Part shown: piece after piece, positions 53,896-63,930 of the stretch
How positions within the stretch are numbered: the first letter of the stretch is position 1
Layout: each line of letters begins with the position of its first letter
Assembly: GCA_948567375.1 (NCBI GenBank)
Contig: OX419759.1
Coordinates: 19,684,744 to 19,748,743 of the forward strand
Source: Lunularia cruciata
Taxonomy: Eukaryota > Streptophyta > Marchantiopsida > Lunulariales > Lunulariaceae
Reading direction: 5' to 3'
DNA: 64,000 bases
The notes under the pieces: model-generated
The model's input: only the letters and a program-made list of their open reading frames with translations
The model's database searches: none
What the model was told of the DNA's origin: nothing
Translations under genes and position numbers: made by a program

Positions 53896-55077
53896 AGTCT
53901 ATTTTATGTGCTTACTTTGATCTTTCAACCTTTCAAAGCATTTATAAGAAATTTAAAAATGTACAAGGAGGAGATGTAGAGAAGTGAATGAATGATCAAC
54001 TTATAGAATAAGAGACGTTGAGATTAGATATTATAATTTAAGTAGAGCAAGCCCAAAGGAAGGAAAAGGAGAGCTATGATAAGAAACAAGGTAAGAAGAA
54101 GATAGAGCTCTTCATGGAAGGTGATTTTGTAATTTTCTTTAATGTTCTTTAATCAAAAGAGTGCAAAAGAAGTTTTTGATTAAGTATTTTGGACCTTCCA
54201 TAAGGGAAAATATGCATGGAAATAACACCTTTGATCTCAAGGAGTTGTAAGCAATACAAATTTTTATGATCAATCATGAGAAGTCAAAATTGTGTGATAG
54301 ATAATAATAGTACCTTCACTAAGAAGACAAAGTGTTATCTTAGTCTGAGGGTGAATATAGCATCCATTGGTGCATGTATACTCTATTAAGGTATCTAGTT
54401 TGGTATTGTGAGTTTTTGAAATATACATGTTATTAAAATTTATAAATTATTATTTATATTTCACATAATAAAGCATTAAAATTATATGAGCAAGAATTGA
54501 TCATAGCAAAGATAGATTTGGTACTATTTTAGAGAAGTTTGAATGGCTGAGTGAATCAATTTAGATTTTAGAATTGTAACTTTATTGTTCCTAGATAGTT
54601 GGTTTTAAGGAGAGCATTGGGAACTCTTAGGACCACAAGGTATTTTTGACATGAATTTTCCTATAGTCCAAGTATAATCAATGTGATGGAATTCTTGACT
54701 TAGTTGTTGAGTAAAAAAAACCACATGCTTGTGGGGCTGATTTTGATGAGTTTAGATATTCTATTGTACTGTTGATTTTAAATGCCTTCTTGCCTTCTAA
54801 ATGATTTTACTTGAGTGATAAGAAAATTTTAGGTGTAGCAATTTCCCAAGTATATAAACAAGGGATGATGATGTACTCATAATCCTTTCATTTAACACTA
54901 TCTTTCTCTCATTGATTTTCTAATGAGAAATATCTTGAGTCTTAGAGGTGCCTTAGAGTTTTTACCTTAATGTATAGCTATGAAGTTTGGTTCTAGCCTT
55001 CCTAGTCTACAATACATTGCGTTGCATTGCCTTAGTAGCCAACAAAGGTCAATTTCAATAAGAGATAGAGTTGCTTA
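53793..55077 (+). mobile_element. 5'-truncated gypsy copy of the A/B family (element E)
   Basis: 53885-54310 is homologous to the integrase C-terminus of B (38920-39345), with TATTGAGTCTA, GATGTAGAGAAGT, GAGCAAGCCCAAAGGA and GAGAGCTATGA in order but many stops and indels. It is followed by a full-length, strongly diverged LTR. It is much older than A or B. Confidence 0.8.
54356..55077 (+). repeat. 3' LTR of element E, strongly diverged
   Basis: It opens TATAGCATCCATTGGTGCATG where A and B have TGTAACA(T/C)CC. It shares GGAACTCTTAG, TATATAAACAAGGGATGA and the end CAATAAGAGATAGAG. The length is about 722 bp. Confidence 0.8.
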
Positions 55078-55167
55078 TAGTCCAACTCAAGCTTTAAATT
55101 ATGGAAGGCAGGCCTAAGTTTGGATAGTGCCTCCTGAAGATCTAGACCTAATTCATAAATTTAGGCC

Positions 55168-55228
55168 AATGCCCAAATTCAAATTCAAATTCAAATTCAA
55201 ATAAATTCAAATAAATTCAAATTTAACA
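55168..55228. repeat. AAATTC microsatellite
   Basis: (AAATTC)n, then AAATAAATTC units at 55168-55222, followed by an AAATTT/AAATTC inverted arrangement to 55250. Confidence 0.85.
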
Positions 55229-55229
55229 T

Positions 55230-56300
55230 TTGAATTTTAATAAATTTTAAAATATTTATAATACATATTTCACTCACTACACTAGTTGAAACTCATGAAA
55301 CAAGCTTATTACCATTTCTATGTAAATATAAAATAAAACAAGTGTGCATTAATCACTTGGAATAATACTTGTCTTTTCTCTTTAAAAGAATATAACTGAA
55401 GAAATTTTTGACTCCTTCTTTTGCTTGATATGTTGCACACTATGAGGGTGGAAAATGCTCCCAAAGTGTGATATAATGTGATAATTAGGCCTTTGTACCT
55501 ATTTAATTTTATGACATATATCAAACAAATACCAAGTTTTCAAGAGCTTGTTTATATATAGTCTTTTATGGTTTCTACTAATACTGTACTATACTAATGT
55601 GTCTAAATGATACATCTAAATTTTCTATATAAAATTTTAGAAATGAGAATATAGCATGGAGATATCTTATTCTTCCCAATGCAATCCTCCAATACAATGG
55701 TTTTGGGCATATGTTTCTTTGAACCTCTATAAGCAAAAGAAAAAAATATGGATTTTAGAAAAAATATTTTTCAATCAAAAAAGTATAAAATATTCATTGA
55801 CAGATTAGTCTAATAATTTTGGAATCATGTGTCATCCCTTACTTGACTTAATATTATTTATCCGTTCATCGGAAACTAAATCTTTGCACTCAAAATTTTC
55901 TCTCACTATGTGTTCATCCCCAAAAGTCACCCATTTCCATGTGAGATCCTCCTCTTCCACCTCCATTCTCTAGAATTGACAAAATGTTGAAATTTTTAAC
56001 GACACTTGACATCTTAGTGAAAATTTGAACATGATAGATGCAATCTGCAAAGATATATTTTATATTGATTTTGATACTCAACACCAAGTTGAGCTTTGGA
56101 ATAACAAAGTCGACCTGTTTATCAATTTCACTACATTCAAATAAATCAAGTAAATTTGCCAACTAGACTGCCCTTGAGTAAAAGTCCAAACCTAGGAAGG
56201 GTGGTTAAGTACATCTCGGTAGATTTCAATGACTAGAATTAAGACTTGAAATTTACGCATTGTGCCACGAGCTTAAGACACTTAATCATATTATACACAC
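55230..56300. other. AT-rich unassigned sequence
   Basis: No coding frame above 85 codons with a recognisable product, and no repeat. Confidence 0.35.
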
Positions 56301-56310
56301 ATACGCACAT

Positions 56311-56332
56311 TGTATGTTCTCGAGAACATACA
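56311..56332. repeat. Perfect 22-bp palindrome
   Basis: TGTATGTTCTC followed by its exact reverse complement GAGAACATACA, with no loop. Confidence 0.9.
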
Positions 56333-56436
56333 GATTGTGTACACTATGTCAAGACGCAAGAATACAAAATAAGATCATGACAATATATGCAAAAGACATT
56401 ACATAACCATTGCATTGTTATTATTCTATAATAATA

Positions 56437-56583
56437 GGGGACAATTAAAATTACCCGCCGCTTGACTAGAATTGTCGATGCTGGCCGGCAACAGGTCATC
56501 GAGAGGTAATGGACTGCTTTCACCTTGTTACCAGGGCTATCCTCGTAATTCTAGTAAACCGGAAGGAAATTTTAGTTGTCCCT
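56437..56583. mobile_element. 147-bp MITE-like element with ~45-bp terminal inverted repeats
   Basis: The left end GGGGACAATTAAAATTACCC with CTTGACTAGAATTGTCGATG matches the reverse complement of the right end (AGGGACAACTAAAATTTCC with TTTACTAGAATTACGAGG). The element is flanked on both sides by TAATAATA (56429-56436 and 56584-56591), a candidate 8-bp target duplication, although this lies in a TAA-rich context. An 8-bp duplication would fit a hAT-like superfamily. It has no coding capacity. Confidence 0.65.
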
Positions 56584-56593
56584 TAATAATAAT

Positions 56594-56700
56594 AACTGGG
56601 GGCTTAGCCCAATGTTCCCTTTTTCTCTCCCTTGTACGGCTTGATGGGGTCTTCCCATCCTTCGTTTTTCCTACGCGGTTGCCTTCTCTCTAATTATAAT
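56594..56700 (+). repeat. LINE 3'-tail copy c
   Basis: GGGGGCTTAGCCCAATGTTCCC, then CTCTCCCTTGTACGGCTTGATGGGGTCTTCCCATCC and TTTTTCCTACG, matches 61546-61632 closely. It is a tail without any RT, probably a severely 5'-truncated insertion. GATGGG-GTCTT-CCCATC forms a stem-loop. Confidence 0.8.
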
Positions 56701-57147
56701 CATCAGTATATTATCGATATCAACTAATTATCCCCATTTCCTTCTAGTTATTTCCTGTTCAAACGACAACTTTCAATATATGACGCTACTTTGCATGAAA
56801 TTTTATGCATGATCGTGCCATAGTGCATTGACGTGAAATCTCAAAGTAGGACAGCACAGCTGTCCTACTTTGAAAGAGACACAGAATACAGTTAACGAAA
56901 GTCACTTTGAGCAAAGTATCAAAAGTACAGAATGGAGTATTCAGGTCATTATAGATTCTGTGCTCATTTTCTGCTTTTGAAATTGTCACACCTTGAAGAG
57001 TGGATAAATTTTGCACATGGCCCTAGCTAGTGCTTAGATTTTAGGGAGCTTAGGAATTAAAGTCCTGATTCACATGGGGTCCGAGATAGACTATCTGGAT
57101 GCACGTTCGCAGCTGGCAGACGCATAGAATTCAATAAGTTGCACCTC
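56701..57147. other. Unassigned sequence around a hairpin
   Basis: No gene was recognised; contains the hairpin at 56841-56873. Confidence 0.35.
56841..56873. repeat. Perfect hairpin, 15-bp stem, 3-nt loop
   Basis: TCAAAGTAGGACAGC, loop ACA, GCTGTCCTACTTTGA. Confidence 0.95.
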
Positions 57148-57277
57148 AATATCCAATAGAATGATGTAACTTCCAAGTTCTTCTTGTACCAGTATATTAT
57201 TTAAGCATTCTAATATCCAATAGAATGAATGATGTAACTTCCAAGTTGTTCTTGTACTAGCATATTGTTTACGCATT
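57148..57277. repeat. Tandem duplication, ~65-bp unit
   Basis: ATATCCAATAGAATGATGTAACTTCCAAGTT with TTCTTGTACCAGTATATT recurs as ATATCCAATAGAATGAATGATGTAACTTCCAAGTT with GTTCTTGTACTAGCATATT. Confidence 0.85.
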
Positions 57278-57567
57278 TTTTTGCTTCTTCTTTTGACACT
57301 AAAGCTCTTGACCATAGCTCGTGATCACACATTCCAGATGATTGTGAATTTACAAGAATTTTATGTCCTACCCTGATGCGGAGAGTGGAGGGCATTGTGC
57401 CTACTTTTAGTGACATCATCTAAGATCCGAAGCCTAGTTCTTTCGTATTATCCATCCATCATAGGCCTCCGAATGCCTGGTAACTAACAATCAGTAGCCA
57501 GTTCGTGGTTTTCTCTCTCTAACGTGCTTGAGACTGAAGGTAGTGATGATAAGTTACTCGACATACG

Positions 57568-57588
57568 GGGGGTCCACCTTAGACCCCC
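57568..57588. repeat. GC-rich hairpin, 7-bp stem
   Basis: GGGGGTC, loop CACCTTA, GACCCCC. Confidence 0.8.
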
Positions 57589-57919
57589 TGGCAGCTTTTG
57601 TGCTTTAGAGACTGATGGTTCCGTGATCAGTTACGTGATATATGGGACGTGGACGTTCCTGGGAATCGAACAGAGAGCACATCTTGTTGGCACGAATACA
57701 GAATAAACTCAGTGCCATGACGCACCTGAAAAGCTTAAGCCCGACGTAACATGGACATAGTTTGCAGGTATCTATTGTGCTTCCCTAGGAATGGGGCCAT
57801 GCAAATCGCAAAGTTACTTCATTTCGAGCTCGGCATAACCTTGTGCCAGCCTCGCGCTCACAGCGCTATATTTCCCTGTTTATTAAATTACAAGCAACTC
57901 AAGCGTGCCGAGCTGTCGA

Positions 57920-57959
57920 CAAACAGACAGTGTCCTCAACCTAGGACACTGTCTGTTTG
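57920..57959. repeat. Perfect hairpin, 17-bp stem, 6-nt loop
   Basis: CAAACAGACAGTGTCCT, loop CAACCT, AGGACACTGTCTGTTTG. There is no T-run behind it and no open frame beside it, so it is not an obvious terminator. Confidence 0.95.
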
Positions 57960-58419
57960 GTAAGTCTGTTTGATACCCAGACGTATTTGGTAAATTCCAT
58001 AGAGAATCTGATTGTTATTTATAGCTGGTTTATCACTTGGGGACAAGGGTGAAAGGACTTGGACTGTATGGTACGGCAAGCGGACACAAGAAGCGGTCGC
58101 AATCTTTGCCTCTAGTATGCAATCCTGAGCATGATTGGTCGTGGTACTTTGCAGGTGGATTCCAACCACATATGGAGGATGCTTAAAATTGCATCGATTT
58201 TCTCCGTGATACATGATCATTACTTGCCTAAAGGCTATTATGAGCAGCACCTGGTGAAGCTTAGACTTTCGATGCTCTGTATCGATGATTGAGTCAACAG
58301 AGCTTCAATTATTGTACAGCTGAAGAGTTTGATTTTGTGATACTTGCTGATGTTACAGTACATTGTTTGGGACATGCAATGGATACTTCCTGATGTCACA
58401 TTACACTTTTGGGATCTAT

Positions 58420-58446
58420 GGATATGTGTACGTTATACACATATCC
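58420..58446. repeat. Perfect hairpin, 11-bp stem, 5-nt loop
   Basis: GGATATGTGTA, loop CGTTA, TACACATATCC. It lies about 80 bp before LINE tail copy a. Confidence 0.9.
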
Positions 58447-58524
58447 AAGTAATCTACGGACATGTATACGACGCACTTGAGGTGTGTTGCAGGTGCTGTA
58501 GGGCATATTCCTTCTACCGGTACT

Positions 58525-58605
58525 ATTGGGGCTTAGTTCCATTTTACTCCTCTATGTCGTTTTCTTTAACCGGGCTTGATGGGTCTTTCGATCCTCTTGT
58601 TATCG
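58525..58605 (+). repeat. LINE 3'-tail copy a, directly upstream of the RT frame
   Basis: ATTGGGGCTTAGTTCC, CTCTATGTCG, GGGCTTGATGGGTCTTTCGATCC follows the order of the tail at 61544-61632 with more differences. The LINE coding frame starts right behind it. Confidence 0.65.
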
Positions 58606-58644
58606 ATGGATACCGATCGAGTCGTGGGAGTGGTTAGCTTCTCA

Positions 58645-61556
58645 GGCGGGTTGCATTTTGGGGTTATTTGAGACTAGTTTTCCATGTCCACGTCTATTCC
58701 ATAGGCTATCCCGCACACTCCATGATGAGGCTAGACAGGCTTTTCACCTACCACTGGATCGTTTGGCACGTGATCCTTTGGACGAGTTAGCGTGGTTCCT
58801 ATTCCTCCTACTCCCTCGATGGTGTCTTCGTTATGCTAGAGGGGGACGTGCGGGGCATAGAGAGGTGGAGGCTAGATTTCGTCGATTCCGAGCGGGAGAT
58901 TGAGCAGCCCTTTAGGAGGAGTCTGTTAGGGCTACACGATTTAGGAGACAGACATCACCACAGGATACCACAGATTCCACTCGATTACGACGATGTAGGA
59001 CATTGGGTCAGGCGGGAGAGTTTAGTAGAGCAGCACGAGCGCTACACCCTTTGTCTATAGCGAGTCCTACTGATGAGACCATCTCTTCCCTACGCTCATT
59101 GCATCCTATAGCAGTAGAGGGACTACCACTAGAGGTCTTAGATTATCAGCCTGAGCAGCCTTTATGTCTTGATAGGTCGCTATTTGCACAAGCATTGTGC
59201 ATTGCCCCTCGCCTTTCCTCAGGAGGCTTGTTAGGGATGGTTTATGAGCACCTTAGAGATTGCTTCTAGGCAGATGATCCTTCTAGTGGTTTTACCGAGT
59301 TGTTTCAAGTGGCTGCAGCAGTAGCAAGAGGAGATATTCCTATGTCTGTTAGTCGGGTCTTAGGTGCTAGTCGCCTTCTCGCAATCGAAAAGGACACGGG
59401 AGGCATTAGACCGATTGCTATTGGAGAGATCTTTTTGCGTTTGGTCAGTCGTACCATTGTCCTTCAGCATCGTTCTCACTTTCGACAGCACCTTAGTCCA
59501 CATCAGTTTGGAGTAGTTACACCTGGAGGATGTGAGGCTATATCTCTAGGCATTAGAGCACTCCTAGATATCCATCCGGAGTGGGTCGTCCTACAGGTGG
59601 ATGTTGAGAACGCTTTTAATAGCGTCTCACGTGCATCCATCTTTAGAGAGCTTAGGGAGGCTGGTGGATCCTTGGCGAGTCTCATTCCTTTTGTGCGGTC
59701 TTTTTATGGCTCTCCTGCTTCCCTTTACTACCAGCATGGTGGTTCACAGGAGGGAGTCACCGTCTTGGAGTCAGCTATTGGTACACGTCAGGGAGATCCT
59801 TTGGGGGGGCCCTTATTTGCCATGGCTCACTTTAGAGCTCTCCTGTCTACTACTTTGGCCATGCCAGGTTATGTATTTCCATCCTTGGCAGATGATACAC
59901 ACATTGTAGGCCTTGTAGATCAGATTAGGCAGGACTACTTGACTACTTGACTACCGAGCTACATCTAGTGAGTCGAGCTTGAGAGTCAAGGTGTCAAAGT
60001 GTAGGGCATGGTCCCCTTTAGGTATCCCTCCCACCTTGAGCTTCCAAAGGAGTGTATCACATCCACAGAGGGACTTCGTGTTCTTGGAGTGCCAGTAGGA
60101 TTGGAGGATTTTGTCACACGCTTCTTGGACACTGCCCTTGCAGAGGATGTTCTCCATGTGGATGACCTTCCATTACTAGGAGATCTACATGTGGCATTTG
60201 GTATACTCTCTTCCAGTATTGCTCGTCGACCATCCTACCTCATCCGTACAGTTCCCCCCTCACCATCCTTCCTATCACGTCTGAGAGCATTTGATAGGAG
60301 GATTATGGGAGTCTTTGGTGATATTATTGGACCAGGGACTTTTGAGTGTGTGACAGGGGATTTGGCACGTAGACAAACGGCTCTACCGATCTCATGTGGT
60401 GGGGTTGGCTTGCTTTCTATAGAGGAGATAGCACCTATAGCGTTTTTGGGTAGTTGAGCTCTCTCGGCACCCCTACTTGCCTCTCGTTTTGTGGTTGCTG
60501 ATAGGCCGGTTTTGGAGACTTATGTGACAGAGGTGGAGGGAGGATCCTTTTCTCTCCAGTTGTTATTGCGGCAGACAAGAGATAGTCTATCTCCATGAGC
60601 ACGAGAGGGTTTTCCACCATTTGCTTCACTATCGTCAGATTGGACTAGAGGTCTACAGTCTTCCTTGATGGAGCAACAGTGTGAGCATACGCTACATTCT
60701 CTCTTAGTTGACTCGTCCATTCCTCAGGCTACTAGAGCACGTCTATGCTCTTGCTCCGGCAAGGGTGCAGGCTCGTGGATCCTAGCTCAACCATGCATTA
60801 GGGCTTTCCGACTCACACCGGCTACTTTCTCTACAGTGATGAGATTCCGCCTAGGTTTGGTCCACCCATCTGCATCTTCACTACTCACTTGTGAGTGTGG
60901 TTCTACACTAGATGCAGCGGCGGTCCACATGACACGGTGTCCTTTTGGAGGACAGAGGATAGCTACCCATGATGCCATTAGAGACATAGTGTTTGCTATG
61001 GCACGAGAGAGTGGATACTTGGCTTGGAGGGAGCGTTCGTATGCGTTGCAGACGACATGTGTCAGGGCAGACTTATACTTGGTCCGAGATGATCAGGTGA
61101 CAGTAGCGGATGTTGTGGTGACGGACCCTACGCAAGATATAGTTTCGGAGGGAGTGATTACCCATCCCCCTGGATGGGCGGCGAGTGCAGCAGCAGGTCG
61201 CAAGGTCTCCAAGTATAGGGGCATGCAGCGAGGTCACCTCTTTGTTCCTCTAGCCTTGGAGTTATATGGAGCGATGGACATGGCCTTTGACACATTTGTC
61301 AGGGAGTGCGCGAGAGCATATCATGTTAGGCGTCAGGGGGTACCACTCTCACTCTCATACTTTGTAGCTTACTTTAGACAGCGTGTATCCATTGCTCTAC
61401 AAAGGGCAGTGGCTGGTGCAATCCATAGGAGAGCAATCACATTAGGTGATGTTTCTTTGGATGCTCCAGTTGTGTGTAGACCGTATGACTTGCATAGCTC
61501 GGATATCTTAGGTGCGGTAGGGCAGATTTCTCATACAGACTCTATTGGGGCTTAGC
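58645..61556 (+). pseudogene. RT and restriction-like endonuclease polyprotein of a non-LTR retrotransposon
   Basis: A single frame runs from about 58645 to 61556, broken only by nine in-frame stops (58901, 58913, 59267, 59948, 59966, 59969, 60002, 60455, 60596). It is rebuilt from open stretches at 58658, 59003, 59300, 60008 and 60665. RT motifs: G-G-I-R-P-I-A-I-G, H-Q-F-G-V, V-L-Q-V-D-V-E-N-A-F-N, G-T-R-Q-G-D-P-L-G-G-P-L-F and the catalytic L-A-D-D-T near 59889-59903. The C-terminal part has C-E-C-G-S, H-M-T-R-C, then H-D-A-I-R-D and R-A-D-L-x8-V-A-D-V-V-V-T-D-P, the CxC..HxxxC finger and PD-(D/E)xK nuclease of R2/CRE/NeSL-like elements. The family nicks a target and primes reverse transcription there. 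No apurinic endonuclease domain is present. The clade within RLE elements is not certain. Confidence 0.85.
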
Positions 61557-61640
61557 CCCATGTTACCTTTTTTGTCTCTCCCTTGTACGGCTTGATGGGG
61601 TCTTCCCATCCTTCATTTTTCCTACGTGGTCACCTTTTTT
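61544..61640 (+). repeat. LINE 3'-tail copy b
   Basis: It starts at the end of the coding frame (the stop TAG lies in GGGGCTTAGCCCC). The stem-loop GATGGG-GTCTT-CCCATC follows, with CCTTGTACGGC before it. Confidence 0.8.
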
Positions 61641-61689
61641 CCTTGTTATCACAAACAGTTGCCTTCTCTCAAATAACCATTTACCTCCA

Positions 61690-61770
61690 TTTTACCTTTT
61701 ATGTCTCATCGTTATCCAGCTTGATGGGCGTCCCATCCCTTGTGTTATTTTAAGCGGTCGCCGTTTCCCA
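61690..61770 (+). repeat. LINE 3'-tail copy d
   Basis: CATTTTACCTTTTATGTCTCATCG, then GCTTGATGGGCGTCCCATCC and AAGCGGTCGCC, follows the tail pattern. The stem here is GATGGG-CGT-CCCATC. Confidence 0.65.
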
Positions 61771-62050
61771 CCAAAGCTAACGGGTTATATTGGAACGTTA
61801 AGGGCAAAGCGGACATTAGAGGATTCATATGGACATTTACTTAAAGCTGTATATACTTTAATTCTGTGCTGATTCTATAAATTATCTCACAAAATTGGTG
61901 TTTAAAAATGAATAACACAGTGATCTATAAAATTTTATTATCTCTAAGAAATTGTCACGTTCTTGTATTAATTATTTATACTGACTTCTTGGATATTTTA
62001 GTATATTGATTTATAATTGTAACACTGAATATTCTTTTTGATAATGATGG
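61771..62050. other. AT-rich spacer before the pogo element
   Basis: No feature was recognised. Confidence 0.35.
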
Positions 62051-62052
62051 TA

Positions 62053-62131
62053 CAGTAGAACCTGTCTAAACTAATAGTGCCAGGATGGGGGGTTGAGTAT
62101 TAGTTTATAGAGGTTATTACATTAGACAGGG
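62053..62131 (+). repeat. Left terminal repeat with nested inverted sub-repeats
   Basis: CCTGTCTAA...ACTAATA is mirrored by TATTAGT...TTAGACAGG, so the terminus can fold on itself. Such subterminal arrangements may bind transposase. Confidence 0.65.
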
Positions 62132-62252
62132 TGACCCACATGATCAAATTAATTGATTTTTTAGATTAGGAGGATAATTTTGCAACTCGAGACCACCCCA
62201 GAATCAGTCTAAACCCATCCCAACAACACACTACAACCACACCATCACCACC

Positions 62253-63930
62253 ATGCCTCGCCGTGGAGCACAACACACCACAATGTCAGATAAAGTCCGC
62301 ATTGCTCTCTGTGAGCACAAACAGAAGAACCCTACCCTCACACAGAATCAACTCAGGTCCTGGCTTGAAACTGAGCATAATGTCAAGGTCAGCTAGGGTA
62401 CGATCTTGACCACATTGAAACAATCAGCTGATGTGCTTGAGAAGACCCAATCTCCCAACCTTTCTGCAAAGTGTCAGCGGACGGTGAAATATCCGTTGAT
62501 GGAATCCGCTTTGATGGAATGGTTCACAGAAAACCAGGAGCGCGTCAACATGAGTGGTGACCTGATCAAGGAAGATGGCATAAAAATCTTAGATAGCCTT
62601 TATCCGGATCACGCCCACTTTGAGTTTTCCAACGGATGGCTAGAAGCCTTGAAGGCTCGCCATGGAATCCACTCATTCTGCCGCTTTGGCAAGAGTGGAT
62701 CTGTTGATGTCAATCTCATTGAGGATGAGCGACCCAAAATCAAGGAGATATTGGACAAGTTTGAGTGGTGCAACATTTACAACATGGACAAGACTTGACT
62801 TTTTACAGAATGCAGGTTGGTAACATTTTGGTTTGGGTTGTTTTGGTGTGTGGTTAGCGCAGCAAGCTAACACAAACACTATATTATTTTATTTAGGTGG
62901 ACAATTCCTTGGCAACTAAGCAGCTCAAGGGCAAAAAGAAACACAAAGAGTGCCTGACCCTTGCCATCTGCTGCAACGGAGACGGTTCTGACAAGCTTCT
63001 CCTTTTGGTCATCGGCAAATCCAAAAGCCCGCGGTGCTTCAAGAACATCAACATGGCCAACCTCGGTTGCACTTATCGCAATAATTCCAAGGCTTGGATG
63101 ACATAGACAGTTTTTTTGGAGTGGTTTAAAGCGTTTGATCGCCGCATGGCTAACAGGAAAGTTTTGCTCATTCTTGACAATTGTAGCGCCCACATCCCTC
63201 TTCATGAGCTTCCAAGCCACATTCAACTGCAGAACACCATGGTTTTCTACCTTCCCCCAAACATGACATCAAAGCTGCAGCCTTGTGGCGTTGGAATCAT
63301 CCACAATCTGAAGGCCTACTACCATTGCCAATTTAACCGTGTCCTACTGCAGCGTCTTGAAGATGGAGTCACTAAGCCAGAAAAATTTGATATCCTTGAA
63401 GCCATCAGGATGGCTGTTCCCGCCTAGAATAATGACGTCAAGCCTGAGACCATCCGCAACTGCTTTGGTCACTGCAAAATCCGCACTATTCCTGGCACAC
63501 AACAGGAACATCATAACGAAGAGGAACTTCTTGATCAAGAAGTTGTTGCTGAGCTCAAGTCTCAGATCACAAGGCTTTAGTACCGCAATCTGATGGAAAT
63601 CCATAACCTGCTTAACTACCCGGATGAAGATGTGGTTACCTACACTCCTAACATTGACGAGGTCATCGAAGATCATCTTCTGTAGGATGATGACAAAGGC
63701 GAGGCCAATGATGATGACAGCGAGGAAGTCATTCTTGTGTCAGCCAAGGAAGCTCAAGCGATGATCCAGTCACTGAAGACTGTCTGGCTGCAGCAGGCAG
63801 GCGACAATGGCAAGTTCATCTTGGCGCTGCAAAAGATGAAGGAGAGCATGGGAACTCTGAGGACGTGCCAGTTGGTCCAGAGGGGCATTCAGGATTATTT
63901 CCAGCGCAAGCAGGCAATATTTTCCAGCTG
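62253..63930 (+). pseudogene. pogo-type DDE transposase with a likely intron
   Basis: From ATG 62253 the frame has an N-terminal helix-turn-helix region (V-R-I-A-L-C-E-H-K, L-T-Q-N-Q-L-R-S-W-L) to a TAG at 62394. A CENP-B-type DNA-binding part follows (E-S-A-L-M-E-W-F, F-S-N-G-W-L-E-A-L-K-A-R-H-G-I). The first catalytic Asp lies in Y-N-M-D-K-T at 62787-62789, the second in L-I-L-D-N-C-S-A-H near 63178. At the third site the sequence is L-Q-P-C-G-V-G, where the family has Asp. 62816-62896 looks like an 81-nt GT-AG intron with a CTAAC branch site; on removal the frame joins at M-Q-V-D-N. Stops at 62394, 62797, 63104, 63425, 63578 and 63682 and a one-base deletion near 62800 inactivate it. Confidence 0.85.
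62816..62896 (+). other. Probable spliceosomal intron in the transposase gene
   Basis: The donor CAG|GTTGGTAAC and acceptor TTATTTAG|GTGGAC bound 81 nt with the branch-like GCTAAC at about 62866-62871 and a T-rich 3' part. Removing it restores the usual spacing between the first catalytic region and the K-Q-L-K-G-K-K-K-H-K-E segment. Confidence 0.6.

Noticed and set aside
57920-57959. Strong hairpin considered as a transcription terminator
   Set aside because: No T-run follows and no gene ends nearby. Such terminators are bacterial, while this DNA is eukaryotic.
58344-58637. 97-codon open frame before the LINE RT considered as ORF1 or host gene
   Set aside because: It spans a hairpin and the LINE tail copy a, and it has no recognisable motif; a chance frame is likelier.
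62673-63226. Minus-strand open frames over the pogo transposase
   Set aside because: They are antisense to the recognisable DDE transposase and show no motif.
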